Assembly: GCA_017415005.1 (NCBI GenBank)
Contig: JAFQJK010000003.1
Coordinates: 1-32,993, forward strand
Direction of reading: 5' to 3'
DNA: 32,993 nt
Origin: Rikenellaceae bacterium
GTDB taxonomy: Bacteria; Bacteroidota; Bacteroidia; Bacteroidales; Rikenellaceae
Part shown: in pieces, positions 1 to 8,309 of the stretch
Layout: each line of letters opens with the position of its first letter
Position numbering within the stretch: the first letter of the stretch is position 1
Notes under the pieces: model-generated
What the model was told of the DNA's origin: nothing
What the model saw: the letters and a program-made list of their open reading frames with translations, nothing else
The model's database searches: none
Program-made: the position numbers and the translations under genes

Positions 1-275
<275 letters not shown>

Positions 276-323
276 CTATACCTATAAAATAATGTCGGCT
301 TAAAATCGTTATTCCAAAATAGG

Positions 324-354
324 TTGTAAAATTAGTCATTTTCATCTAATTTTG
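324..354 (+). promoter_or_regulatory. Bacteroidota-type promoter for the M23 peptidase pair
   Basis: TTG at 324-326, a 20-base spacer, then TAATTTTG at 347-354. This is an exact match to the Bacteroidota primary sigma consensus TTG-N19-21-TAnnTTTG. Transcription would begin near 360, about 20 bases before the ATG at 383. Confidence 0.75.
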
Positions 355-358
355 TCAA
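327..358 (-). promoter_or_regulatory. Bacteroidota-type promoter for alaS, overlapping the divergent promoter
   Basis: On the minus strand TTG (358-356) is followed after 21 bases by TAATTTTA (334-327), one base off TAnnTTTG. Transcription would run left into alaS (start at 275). The boxes occupy almost the same 35 bases as the plus-strand promoter, so polymerase could occupy only one of the two at a time. Confidence 0.6.
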
Positions 359-382
359 TTACAGCGCGAAGATTTTTCAGGC

Positions 383-1348
383 ATGGCATACCGTCAATAC
401 AGATTCAACCCCCAGACGTTCACTTACGAAGTGATTGCCGCCCCATTCAAGATCCGTTTCTACAGGGTCTTACGCAAGATTCTGATCGGATTTATCCTCG
501 CCTCGATCGTCAATCTGCTCTTCTCCTACTTCTTCTACACGCCCAAGATGTACCGCATCGCCCGCGACAACCGCGAGCTCGTCTTCCAATATAACCTGCT
601 GCAGGACAAGATCGCCGCGGGCACACGCAAGCTCTCCGAGATCAAGCACCGCGACAACAACGTCTACCGCTCGCTCTTCGCGGCCGACACGCTGAACGTG
701 CCCGGCCTCTACGACCCCTATCCCGACTCGCACTACGCGCGCCTCGACGGCGACCCGTATGCCCGGCTGATGACCGACGCATGGCGCGGCATCGACGGCA
801 TGGCGCGCCTGCTCTACCTCGAGTCGCTCTCGCTCGACGATATGCAGTTACTGGCCCGCGACAAGGAGGCGATGGCGCTGGCCATTCCCGCCATCTGGCC
901 GCTCGACCGCAACAAACTGCGGGGCAATATCGGCCGGTTCGGCATGCGGCTGCACCCGATCCTCAAGCGCTACATCGGCCACGAGGGCATCGACCTGGGC
1001 AGCACCACCGGCGTGCCCGTCTATGCCACCGGCAACGGCATCGTCACCACCGACCGGGCCGTGGCAGGCTACGGCAAGCAAGTGCTGCTCGACCACGGTT
1101 TCGGCTATAAGACCCGCTACGCCCATCTGAGCAAGGTGCTCGTAGCCCCGGGCCAGCAGGTCAAGCGGGGCGAGATCATCGGCGAGGTCGGCAGCACCGG
1201 CCGCTCGACGGGTCCCCACCTCCACTATGAGGTCATCTACCGCGGCCGCCATGTCGACCCGATGAACTACTTCCGCCGCGACATGAGCGAGGAGGAGTTC
1301 ACCCGGATCATCGAATCGGCCAAGGCCACCACATACGAAGCCGACTAA
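383..1348 (+). CDS. Membrane-anchored M23 (LytM-type) metallopeptidase
   Basis: Probable zinc endopeptidase acting on peptidoglycan cross-bridges in the periplasm. The 321-residue product has a basic N-terminus, one membrane segment at about residues 33-52, a helical or coiled stretch (about 55-95), and a C-terminal LytM domain from about 180. All family active-site positions are present: the zinc ligands H200 and D204 in HEGIDLG and H281 in PHLHYE, and the catalytic H248 in RYAHLS and H279. With one N-terminal membrane segment, the peptidase domain should face the periplasm. The ATG at 383 lies just downstream of a consensus promoter. The stop is 2 bases before the ATG of the next gene, a paralogue, so the two are probably one operon. 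Roles in cell division or wall remodelling are inferred from the family. The catalytic prediction is firm; the physiological substrate is unknown. Confidence 0.9.
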   Translation: MAYRQYRFNPQTFTYEVIAAPFKIRFYRVLRKILIGFILASIVNLLFSYFFYTPKMYRIARDNRELVFQYNLLQDKIAAGTRKLSEIKHRDNNVYRSLFAADTLNVPGLYDPYPDSHYARLDGDPYARLMTDAWRGIDGMARLLYLESLSLDDMQLLARDKEAMALAIPAIWPLDRNKLRGNIGRFGMRLHPILKRYIGHEGIDLGSTTGVPVYATGNGIVTTDRAVAGYGKQVLLDHGFGYKTRYAHLSKVLVAPGQQVKRGEIIGEVGSTGRSTGPHLHYEVIYRGRHVDPMNYFRRDMSEEEFTRIIESAKATTYEAD

Positions 1349-1350
1349 CC

Positions 1351-2313
1351 ATGTTCCGACGCAAGAAATCAGTTATCCATCCCCCGGGCCACGATCCGCG
1401 CCAGCGCTTCAAGCGCGACGCGCTGCGCGTGACGATCCACGTGCTTGCCTGGGTTGGCATGGCCGTCATCTACTATATCGGGTTCTCGTTCCTGTTCGAC
1501 ACGCCGGTCGAGTACGAGATGAAGCGCTCGACAGCCAGGCTGCGGCGCGAGTACATAGCGCTCAGCCAGCGCTACGACTCGCTTGAGCCGGTGCTGAACA
1601 ATGTGATCGAGCGTGACCGCAACGTCTTCAACCTGCTGTTCGAAGCCGAGCCCTACGATTTCGACGGGCAGTATGCCACCGACCGCTGGCAGGCTTACGA
1701 GCAACTGCTCACCAAGTCCAACCGCGAGCTGGGCGACGAGTTCGCGGCCAAGTCGCGCCAGTTCGACAAGAACCTCGGGCGGCTACGCTCGGCCTACGCG
1801 CGCCTTCAGGCGCGCGTCACGGCCATGGGCGACAGCACCGAGCACATCCCGGGCATCCAGCCGGTCAACAATCCCGGGCTCACGCTGCTCACCGCCTCGT
1901 ACGGCATGCGCATCCACCCGTTCTACAAGACGCTGACCGCCCACCAGGGTGTCGACTACACCGTCCCCGAGGGAACACGCGTCTTCGCCACGGCCGACGG
2001 TGTGGTCAAGGAGATCAACACCCGCTCCACAACAGGCGGCATCACCGTGGTGCTGAGCCACGGCAACGGCTACGAAACGGCATACAGCAACCTGAGCAGG
2101 GTCGGTGTCACGCGGGGTCAGCGGGTCCGCCGGGGCGACATCATCGCCTTCTCGGGCAACACCGGCCTCTCGCTGGCTCCCCACCTCCACTACGAGGTAC
2201 GCAAGGACGGCATGCGCGTCGACCCGATCCACTACTTCTTCCTCGAGCTCGACCCGGCCCGCTACCGGCGCATGATCCGCATCGCCCAGTCGGGCATGCA
2301 GTCGTTCGACTAA
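1351..2313 (+). CDS. M23-family paralogue with a substituted catalytic histidine
   Basis: Second tandem LytM-domain protein (320 residues) with the same layout as its upstream neighbour: a membrane segment at about 27-49, a helical region rich in charged residues at about 55-155, and an M23 domain from about 180. The zinc ligands H198 and D202 (HQGVDYT) and H280 (PHLHYE) are present, as is H278. The YxHLS position, which supplies a catalytic histidine in LytM-type enzymes and is H248 in the neighbour, reads YSNLS here, so residue 247 is Asn. The domain may therefore bind zinc but be slow or inactive, comparable to the degenerate LytM domains of EnvC/NlpD that act as activators of other wall hydrolases; that role is inference. 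It starts 2 bases after the upstream stop and is likely co-translated with it. No terminator is evident after it. Confidence 0.87.
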   Translation: MFRRKKSVIHPPGHDPRQRFKRDALRVTIHVLAWVGMAVIYYIGFSFLFDTPVEYEMKRSTARLRREYIALSQRYDSLEPVLNNVIERDRNVFNLLFEAEPYDFDGQYATDRWQAYEQLLTKSNRELGDEFAAKSRQFDKNLGRLRSAYARLQARVTAMGDSTEHIPGIQPVNNPGLTLLTASYGMRIHPFYKTLTAHQGVDYTVPEGTRVFATADGVVKEINTRSTTGGITVVLSHGNGYETAYSNLSRVGVTRGQRVRRGDIIAFSGNTGLSLAPHLHYEVRKDGMRVDPIHYFFLELDPARYRRMIRIAQSGMQSFD

Positions 2314-2443
2314 AAGGACGCACCCTCGCCTCAAACAACCCATTTCCCGGCACACCCCATGCCACCAAGGGGGTATTCCGCACGATCCGGCACAAAAATT
2401 CACCGTACACCCCTTATTTTACGCATTTTTCGGGAAAAGATAC

Positions 2444-2451
2444 TACATTTG
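2444..2451 (+). promoter_or_regulatory. -7 box of the glnN promoter
   Basis: TACATTTG matches TAnnTTTG exactly and lies 25 bases before the glnN ATG. No clean TTG was found 19-21 bases upstream, where the sequence is T-rich, so the -33 box is weak or activator-dependent. Confidence 0.5.
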
Positions 2452-2476
2452 CAACATAATCCAAACCTCCCGAACA

Positions 2477-4663
2477 ATGACCACACTGCGTTTCAAAGCC
2501 CTCGACGAGATCTCCCGCCGGAACCTGTCCGCGGCCACCCACAACGACCAGAAAATATCGAGTTACTTCGGCTCCGACGTCTTCGACCGCGAGCAGATGC
2601 GCCAGTACCTGCCCAAGGATGTCTTCGAGAGCGTCAACACGGCGATCGAGGAGAACCGCCGCATCGACCGCAAGGTCGCCAACCAGGTGGCCCTCGGCAT
2701 GAAATGCTGGGCCATGGAGCGCGGCGCAACGCACTACACCCACTGGTTCCAGCCGCTCAACGACTCGACGGCCGAGAAGCACGACGCCTTCTTCGAGCCG
2801 CTCTGGGGGGGCGGCTCGTTCGAGACGTTCCGCGGCGACCTTCTCGTCCAGCAGGAGCCCGACGCCTCGTCATTCCCCAACGGCGGCCTGCGCAACACGT
2901 TCGAGGCGCGCGGCTACTCGGCCTGGGACCCTTCGTCGCCGGCCTTCATCATCGACCAGACGCTCTGTATCCCGAGCATTTTCGTCGCCTACACGGGCGA
3001 GGCGCTCGATTTCAAGACCCCGCTGCTCAAGTCGCTTGCCGCGCTCGACAAGGCAGCGGTCGACGTCTGCCAGTATTTCGACAAGGACGTGACCAAGGTA
3101 GTCGCCACGCTGGGCTGGGAGCAGGAGTACTTCCTGGTCGACGAGGCGCTCTACAACGCGCGTCCCGACCTGATGCAGACCGGGCGTACGCTGATGGGCC
3201 ACACGGCCGCCAAGGACCAGCAGCTCGACGACCACTACTGGGGCGCCATCCCCGAACGGGTCAGCAACTTTATGAAAGACTTCGAGGAGCAGGCCTACCG
3301 CCTGGGCATTCCGCTCAAGACGCGCCACAATGAAGTAGCACCCAACCAGTTCGAGTGCGCCCCGATGTTCGAGGAGGCCAACATTGCCGTCGACCACAAC
3401 ACGCTGCTTATGACCATCATGCGCAAGGTCGCCTCCAAGCATAAGCTCAAGGTCCTTTTCCACGAGAAGCCGTTCATGGGCGTCAACGGCTCGGGCAAGC
3501 ACTGCAACTGGTCGCTGGCCACCAATACCGGCGTCAACCTGCTCGCACCGGGCAAGACCCCGAAGACCAACATCCAGTTCCTCGCCTTCTTCGTCAATAC
3601 GATGAAGGCAGCCCACGACTACGGCACACTGATGATGGCCTCGATCGCCAGCGAGACCAACTCGCACCGCCTCGGCGGTCACGAGGCTCCGCCGGCCATC
3701 CTGTCGGTCTTCACCGGCTCGACGATGGACGCGATCCTCAACTCGATCGAGCAGCGCATCAGCGACAAGAAGCTCTCGCCCGACGAGAAGACCGAGATCA
3801 AGCTCGACATCGGCAAGATCCCCGAGATCCTGCTCGACAACACCGACCGCAACCGCACCTCGCCGTTCGCCTTCACCGGCAACCGCTTCGAGTTCCGTGC
3901 CACCGGTTCGTCGAGCAACTGCGCGCCCCCGCTGATCATCATCAACGCGGCCGTCACCGAGCAGCTCACCAGGTTCAAGGCCGAGGTCGACGCGCTGATC
4001 GAGAAGAACGTCAAGAAAGACGAAGCGATCCTTCAGGTGATCCGCAAATATATCAAGGAGTCGAAGAACGTTCGCTTCGAGGGCAACGGTTACAGCGACG
4101 AGTGGCTCCGTGAGGCCGCCAGCCGCGGTCTCAAAGGCATCAATAACGTTCCGATGGCCTTCCGCGAATACCTGACGCCCGAAAGCGTGGCGCTGCTCGA
4201 GCGCCACGGCGTACTCAACCGCACCGAGCTCCAGGCCCGCTACGAGGTCAAGAACGAGACCTATCTCAAGAAGGTGCAGATCGAGTCGCGCGTGATCGGC
4301 GACCTGGCCGCCAACCACATCATCCCGACCGCCATCAAGTACCAGAACATCCTGATCGAGAATGTCAAGGGTATCAAGGATATCTTCCCTCAGGATTTCG
4401 AGGATATGGCCGCCGAGGAGATCAAGACGATCCGCAAGATTGCCGAGCACGTCAAGTACATCCGCGCCCACACGGCCGAGATGACCGAGGCGCGCAAGAA
4501 GTGGAACAACGTCGAGAATATCGCCGAGCGCACGATGGGCTACGAGTCCGAGGTCCGTCCCTACCTCGACGACATCCGCTACCATATCGACAAGCTCGAG
4601 CTGATCGTCGACGACCAGCTCTGGCCGCTGCCGAAGTACCGCGAGCTGATGACGATCTACTAA
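2477..4663 (+). CDS. glnN: Glutamine synthetase type III
   Basis: Makes glutamine from glutamate, ammonia and ATP in the cytoplasm. The 728-residue length is that of the GSIII (GlnN) family, far longer than GSI or GSII (about 360-470). The N-terminal GSIII-specific region (about 1-200) includes MERGATHYTHWFQPL near 80-94 and RGDLLVQQEPDASSFPNGG near 119-137. The glutamine-synthetase core follows: WEQEYFLVD (E216 and E218 region), HNEVAPNQFE (about 284-293), NGSGKHCNWS (about 337-346), ETNSHRLGGHEAPPA (about 393-407) and NRFEFRATGSSSNCA (about 469-483), covering the usual metal, ammonium and ATP sites. The ATG at 2477 gives a normal GSIII N-terminus. The gene stands alone with its own promoter and is convergent with the ATL gene. 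Nitrogen control is usual for the family, but no operator was recognised here. Confidence 0.97.
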   Translation: MTTLRFKALDEISRRNLSAATHNDQKISSYFGSDVFDREQMRQYLPKDVFESVNTAIEENRRIDRKVANQVALGMKCWAMERGATHYTHWFQPLNDSTAEKHDAFFEPLWGGGSFETFRGDLLVQQEPDASSFPNGGLRNTFEARGYSAWDPSSPAFIIDQTLCIPSIFVAYTGEALDFKTPLLKSLAALDKAAVDVCQYFDKDVTKVVATLGWEQEYFLVDEALYNARPDLMQTGRTLMGHTAAKDQQLDDHYWGAIPERVSNFMKDFEEQAYRLGIPLKTRHNEVAPNQFECAPMFEEANIAVDHNTLLMTIMRKVASKHKLKVLFHEKPFMGVNGSGKHCNWSLATNTGVNLLAPGKTPKTNIQFLAFFVNTMKAAHDYGTLMMASIASETNSHRLGGHEAPPAILSVFTGSTMDAILNSIEQRISDKKLSPDEKTEIKLDIGKIPEILLDNTDRNRTSPFAFTGNRFEFRATGSSSNCAPPLIIINAAVTEQLTRFKAEVDALIEKNVKKDEAILQVIRKYIKESKNVRFEGNGYSDEWLREAASRGLKGINNVPMAFREYLTPESVALLERHGVLNRTELQARYEVKNETYLKKVQIESRVIGDLAANHIIPTAIKYQNILIENVKGIKDIFPQDFEDMAAEEIKTIRKIAEHVKYIRAHTAEMTEARKKWNNVENIAERTMGYESEVRPYLDDIRYHIDKLELIVDDQLWPLPKYRELMTIY

Positions 4664-4952
4664 CCGCACGGTCCGCCCGCCGGTCACCCCCGGAGACACG
4701 ATCCGTTAGGGTACTGCCGCCGTACATCCCGATACGGCCCTCCGGCCGCACACAGACGAAGGGTATCTCCCTCAAAACGAAGTTCGGAAAATATCCGGCA
4801 AGCACATATGCCCGGCATTCTTTCCGAACTTCGTTTTGTCATATCTCACATCACTCCGACACCATCGACCCGCCTCTTGCCGGCACTACCAATCCGACAG
4901 GACACAGCAGATCCCCCTCACCTCACCTATCCTATCCTCTTCTATCCCCCCT
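4664..4952. other. Gene-free stretch between convergent genes
   Basis: This lies between the 3' ends of glnN (+) and the ATL gene (-). It holds the inverted repeat at 4774-4837 and is then strongly pyrimidine-rich on the plus strand (about 4840-4970). Short reading frames here have no recognisable protein features. Confidence 0.7.
4774..4837. terminator. Long inverted repeat, probable two-way terminator
   Basis: The arms 4774-4790 and 4821-4837 are perfect 17-base inverted copies (AAAACGAAGTTCGGAAA and its complement). Inside the 30-base loop, CCGGCA (4795-4800) can pair with TGCCCGG (4809-4815) with one bulged base, which would lengthen the hairpin. Both arms end in A/T runs, so either strand's RNA would end in U residues. 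It lies 110 bases after glnN and 115 bases after the ATL gene, and could end both transcripts. Confidence 0.65.
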
Positions 4953-5261
4953 TCACTCCGCCTCCGGCCTCCATTGATATCGTCCCATATCGACACAGCC
5001 GTTACACCTGAATCCGACCCCTTCTGCCTCCAATAGGGCCCGCTGCTCCGGCCACGAGGGAGCCAACCGCCCTACGCTGTTCACCACCCGGTGACACGGC
5101 AGACGCAGCCCGTCCGGCACACGATGCAGGACCTGCCCCACCATCCTCGGACGCTGGGGCATCCCGGCCAGGCGCGCGACCTGTCCGTAGGTTGCGACCC
5201 ACCCCGCCGGGATCGCTCTCACCACATCATATACCTCCTGATCAAACGGATCGGCACTCAT
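4953..5261 (-). CDS. MGMT/ATL-type DNA-alkylation protein
   Basis: Small protein of 102 residues made only of the DNA-binding/methyltransferase domain of O6-alkylguanine-DNA alkyltransferases. The start MSADPFDQEVYDVVRAIPAG is followed by TYGQVARLAG (about 24-33), the arginine-finger/helix-turn-helix region RPRMVGQVLHRVPDG, and PCHRVV (about 55-60). C56 is the alkyl-acceptor position. The size and the tail GRLAPSWPEQRALLEAEGV resemble alkyltransferase-like (ATL, YbaZ) proteins. Those that flag lesions for nucleotide excision repair have Trp in place of this Cys, so this one may still transfer alkyl groups. The start at 5261 gives the standard domain N-terminus. It follows addB on the same strand after about 170 bases, which puts it in a DNA-repair neighbourhood. 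Function (repair enzyme or damage sensor) is not settled. Confidence 0.85.
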   Translation of the reverse strand: MSADPFDQEVYDVVRAIPAGWVATYGQVARLAGMPQRPRMVGQVLHRVPDGLRLPCHRVVNSVGRLAPSWPEQRALLEAEGVGFRCNGCVDMGRYQWRPEAE

Positions 5262-5429
5262 CCATCCCTGTTAACACGTTCAACAAAACTCATTCAACAA
5301 TCGCCCCATACGGCCATCCTGCCGCAAAGCCCGACGCACCGCCTCCGGCACAGCATCCTACCACCGACACAAATAGCGAAAGCCGAGAGGCAAAGACCGA
5401 GCTCGCTCAGGTTTTGCCCGAGGCGCATC

Positions 5430-8273
5430 CTATCTTCTGCAAATCTCCCGGAAATCGCAGTACTCGCACACCTTACGGTCCTCGCACTGCACGAACGGCA
5501 CCGACCGATCGAACAGCTCGCCGACCTTTGCGCGTAACCGCTCGACCAACCCATCGCGGTACGGAGCAAACCGCAACACCGGCTGGCCGCGATCCAGCAG
5601 GAGCGGCGAAAAACCCTCGCGGTTCATCTCCCGCACGTAGTACAGCGTCGGCTGCACGTCGCCCCGCTCCCCGCTGCTGAGCATCAGCGCATAGAGCAGC
5701 GTCTGCAGTGCGGCCGGGTTCCGCTCGCGCGCCTCGCCCGAGAACAGGGCGTCCAATCCACCGAAGGCGTTCTTCGGCGTACCGGTCTTGTAATCGACCA
5801 CGCGCAACGTACCGTCTCCGAGCAGGTCCACGCGGTCGGCCAGTCCGCCGAACCAAACCGTCCGCTCCCGACCGTCCCGCACGAATGTCACCGGGCAGGC
5901 GATCTTACGCTCCAGCTCCCGGACGATAAACCCGTCGTGCGCCGCATCCCACGGCAGCACGCAGCTATTCAAATACTTGCGCACAATGTCCCGTACGAGC
6001 AGGATATTGCCGCTCCACTCCTCCTCGGGCACGGCATCTCCCCGCAGGTATTCGCTGCGGATCGCCTCCGCGATCGCCTCATCCACCACAGCTTTCCCCG
6101 CCATTCCGGCGATCTCCGCCCCGGGATGCGGCTTCCCGACCAACGGCCGGTAGAGCAACTCCATCGCCTTGTGCAGGATCGTTCCGAACATCGGCATATC
6201 GATCTCCTCGCTGATCTCCTCATCGGGCCGGAGCCGGGCCACCGACCGGAAATAGAACTTGAGCGGACACTCCAGGTAGGCATAGAAAGAGGTCGGTGAC
6301 AACTGCCTGTCCGGATTGTCGAGCCACGCTTCGAGTTTCTCGGCCACCGTCCCCCGCTTTTCGACCACGATGGGCTGGGGTCCCGCAAGATTCACGCTGA
6401 CCGGTATCGCCCGCTCCTCGACCGCGTGCGGCGACTCGTAGCGCAACTGGTAGATATAACGGCTCGGCTCCCCGCTGCGCTTGTCGTCGCTCCGCGACGA
6501 GTAGACCAGATGCACGCGCCGCGCGCGCTGCAACAGCCGATAAAAGTAATAGGCATACACGCCCTCGTGGTGCTGCGGCGTCGGCAGCCCGTACGCCAGC
6601 CGCAGGTTGAACGGAACGAACGACGAACCCGCAGCCCGGTTGCCCGGAAACGTGTCATCGTTGACCGAGAGGATCACCACGTTCTCGAAATCGAGCGCCC
6701 GCGTCTCCAGGATCCCCATCACCTGTACCCCCTCGAGCGGTTCCCCCTCATAAGGTATCCGCACACCCTGCAGCATCTTGCGCAGCAACGAGGCGAACAC
6801 CGCCGTCGTGATCTCGACGCCGCAATCCTCCAGCGAGTTCTGCAACTTATAGATCTGGTCGGCGATCACGGTGAAGAACTCCGTGCGCCGCCCGGCATCG
6901 TCGTCCGGAACCGGCCCCCGCGCCACCTCGGCCAATACCCTGAGCAGATAGGCAGCCTGCCCGCGCCAGTCGTCCGCCGGAGTGAAGATCACCCCGATCA
7001 GCCCCTCTGCACCCAGCCTCCGCCGATCGACGTACACCTGCTGGCGCCCGACGATCTCGCCCGCGAGCCTGTCGGCCTCCGTCCCGCAGCTCTCGGCCAC
7101 GTACGGATGCCCCAGCAACCCGAGCACATCGCTGTGGTAGAAGAGCTCGCGGCCGTTCTTCTCGCGCCGCCGGGCCTGCAACTGCATGAGCCGCTCGACG
7201 AACGAGTAGGCCAGCGTCTGCTGCAACGGATATCCCATCGTGATATTGACGCTCTCCACCCCCTCGGGTACCGAACTGAGCACCGGCAGCAGCAGGTTCT
7301 CGTCCGTCAGCACGACGGCCGTCTCCTTGCCGGGCCGCTCTCCCCGGTCGAGCATCCCCTGCAGGAAATCGTACACGTACTTGCATTGCAGGCTGTCCGA
7401 CGGAGCAGCCACCGCCACCACCTCCTTGGGGGCCGAGAACTCACTCGCCGGCAAGCTGAATCCGGCAGGCGGCGGGAACATACGCAGGTTCTCGCGCACG
7501 AACAGCCCGGCCTCCTGCTCGCGCTGGCCGACATAGTAGTCGTCATAGTCCCAGTAGAACTCCGCCACGCCCTCCTCCTGCATCCGCCGCAGCAGCACCC
7601 TCTCGCACGCCGTCAGGGCATTGAACCCGACCGCTACATACCGCCCGTCCCGCGGCACCGATGCCTCGCCCGCCTCGAGACGCCTCACCGCCTCGCGGTG
7701 GATCATTCCCGTGTACCCGACACCTGCCCCTGCAAGCACCCGCCTGAATTCGTGATAGATCGGGGCCAGCGTCTGCCATACCCTCAGGAAATTCTGCTTC
7801 TCGTCCGAGAATTCGCCCTCGAGTCCGAAGTTGCGCCAGAACTGCTCGATGATCGCCACCTGCTCGGGCGTCAGGTACGAGTAGTCCTGTTCAAGCGTCT
7901 TCAGGTCGCCGATATTACGAAAGAGCATATCGGCATCGATCAGGTACTTGTCCACCTGGTCGAAATCCGCAAGCAGCATATCGCCCCAGAAGTAGAAGGC
8001 GTCGAACGCCTCCGTGTGATACGCCGAGTAGATCTTGTAGAGCTCGGTCAGCATCCGTACCCGGTCGGCGGCGGCCAGGCCGGCCAGGCCCCCCATCAGT
8101 TGGTCGACCGTGACGTACTCGGGCTGCCAGAGCGGCCGGTCGGCGATCCGCGACAGGGCATCGGCAAAAAACAGACGGGCGCGCCGGCTCGGGAACAACA
8201 TCCTGAGCGACGACACGCCGTCACCGTACTTCCGATACAGGTCCGCGGCCACGCGAGCCAGAAAACTCTCCAT
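5430..8273 (-). CDS. addB: AddB-like exonuclease subunit (PD-(D/E)XK, iron-sulfur)
   Basis: Probable AddB subunit of an AddAB/RecBCD-type helicase-nuclease that processes double-strand breaks for recombination. The 947-residue protein has an inactivated-helicase-like body (about 1-640) beginning MESFLARVAADLYRKYG with LFPSRRARLFFADAL at about 26-40 and no P-loop. A C-terminal nuclease domain follows from LSPTSFYAYLECPLKFYF (about 655-672). The nuclease signatures DRVDLLGDG, VVDYKTGTP and LQTLLYALML occur at about 810-860. The AddB 4Fe-4S ligands are visible: the Cys near 668 and C936, C939 and C945 in VCEYCDFREIC. The start at 8273 leaves 36 bases after the upstream GIN gene stop, so the two may be co-transcribed. 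The AddA partner is nearby but on the opposite strand. The symbol follows the family; in Bacteroidota these genes are often only called PD-(D/E)XK nuclease. Confidence 0.88.
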   Translation of the reverse strand: MESFLARVAADLYRKYGDGVSSLRMLFPSRRARLFFADALSRIADRPLWQPEYVTVDQLMGGLAGLAAADRVRMLTELYKIYSAYHTEAFDAFYFWGDMLLADFDQVDKYLIDADMLFRNIGDLKTLEQDYSYLTPEQVAIIEQFWRNFGLEGEFSDEKQNFLRVWQTLAPIYHEFRRVLAGAGVGYTGMIHREAVRRLEAGEASVPRDGRYVAVGFNALTACERVLLRRMQEEGVAEFYWDYDDYYVGQREQEAGLFVRENLRMFPPPAGFSLPASEFSAPKEVVAVAAPSDSLQCKYVYDFLQGMLDRGERPGKETAVVLTDENLLLPVLSSVPEGVESVNITMGYPLQQTLAYSFVERLMQLQARRREKNGRELFYHSDVLGLLGHPYVAESCGTEADRLAGEIVGRQQVYVDRRRLGAEGLIGVIFTPADDWRGQAAYLLRVLAEVARGPVPDDDAGRRTEFFTVIADQIYKLQNSLEDCGVEITTAVFASLLRKMLQGVRIPYEGEPLEGVQVMGILETRALDFENVVILSVNDDTFPGNRAAGSSFVPFNLRLAYGLPTPQHHEGVYAYYFYRLLQRARRVHLVYSSRSDDKRSGEPSRYIYQLRYESPHAVEERAIPVSVNLAGPQPIVVEKRGTVAEKLEAWLDNPDRQLSPTSFYAYLECPLKFYFRSVARLRPDEEISEEIDMPMFGTILHKAMELLYRPLVGKPHPGAEIAGMAGKAVVDEAIAEAIRSEYLRGDAVPEEEWSGNILLVRDIVRKYLNSCVLPWDAAHDGFIVRELERKIACPVTFVRDGRERTVWFGGLADRVDLLGDGTLRVVDYKTGTPKNAFGGLDALFSGEARERNPAALQTLLYALMLSSGERGDVQPTLYYVREMNREGFSPLLLDRGQPVLRFAPYRDGLVERLRAKVGELFDRSVPFVQCEDRKVCEYCDFREICRR

Positions 8274-8309
8274 CCGTCTGTCCGGGGCCGCCCGGGCCCG
8301 TTGAATCCG

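Noticed and set aside
2870..4699. 609-residue minus-strand reading frame opposite glnN
   Set aside because: Antisense to a fully conserved glutamine synthetase; repetitive Asp/Leu/Val/Gly composition and no motif.
5091..5680. Plus-strand frames of 148 and 162 residues near the ATL and addB ends
   Set aside because: Antisense shadows across two real genes; no domain and Pro/Arg/Thr-rich.
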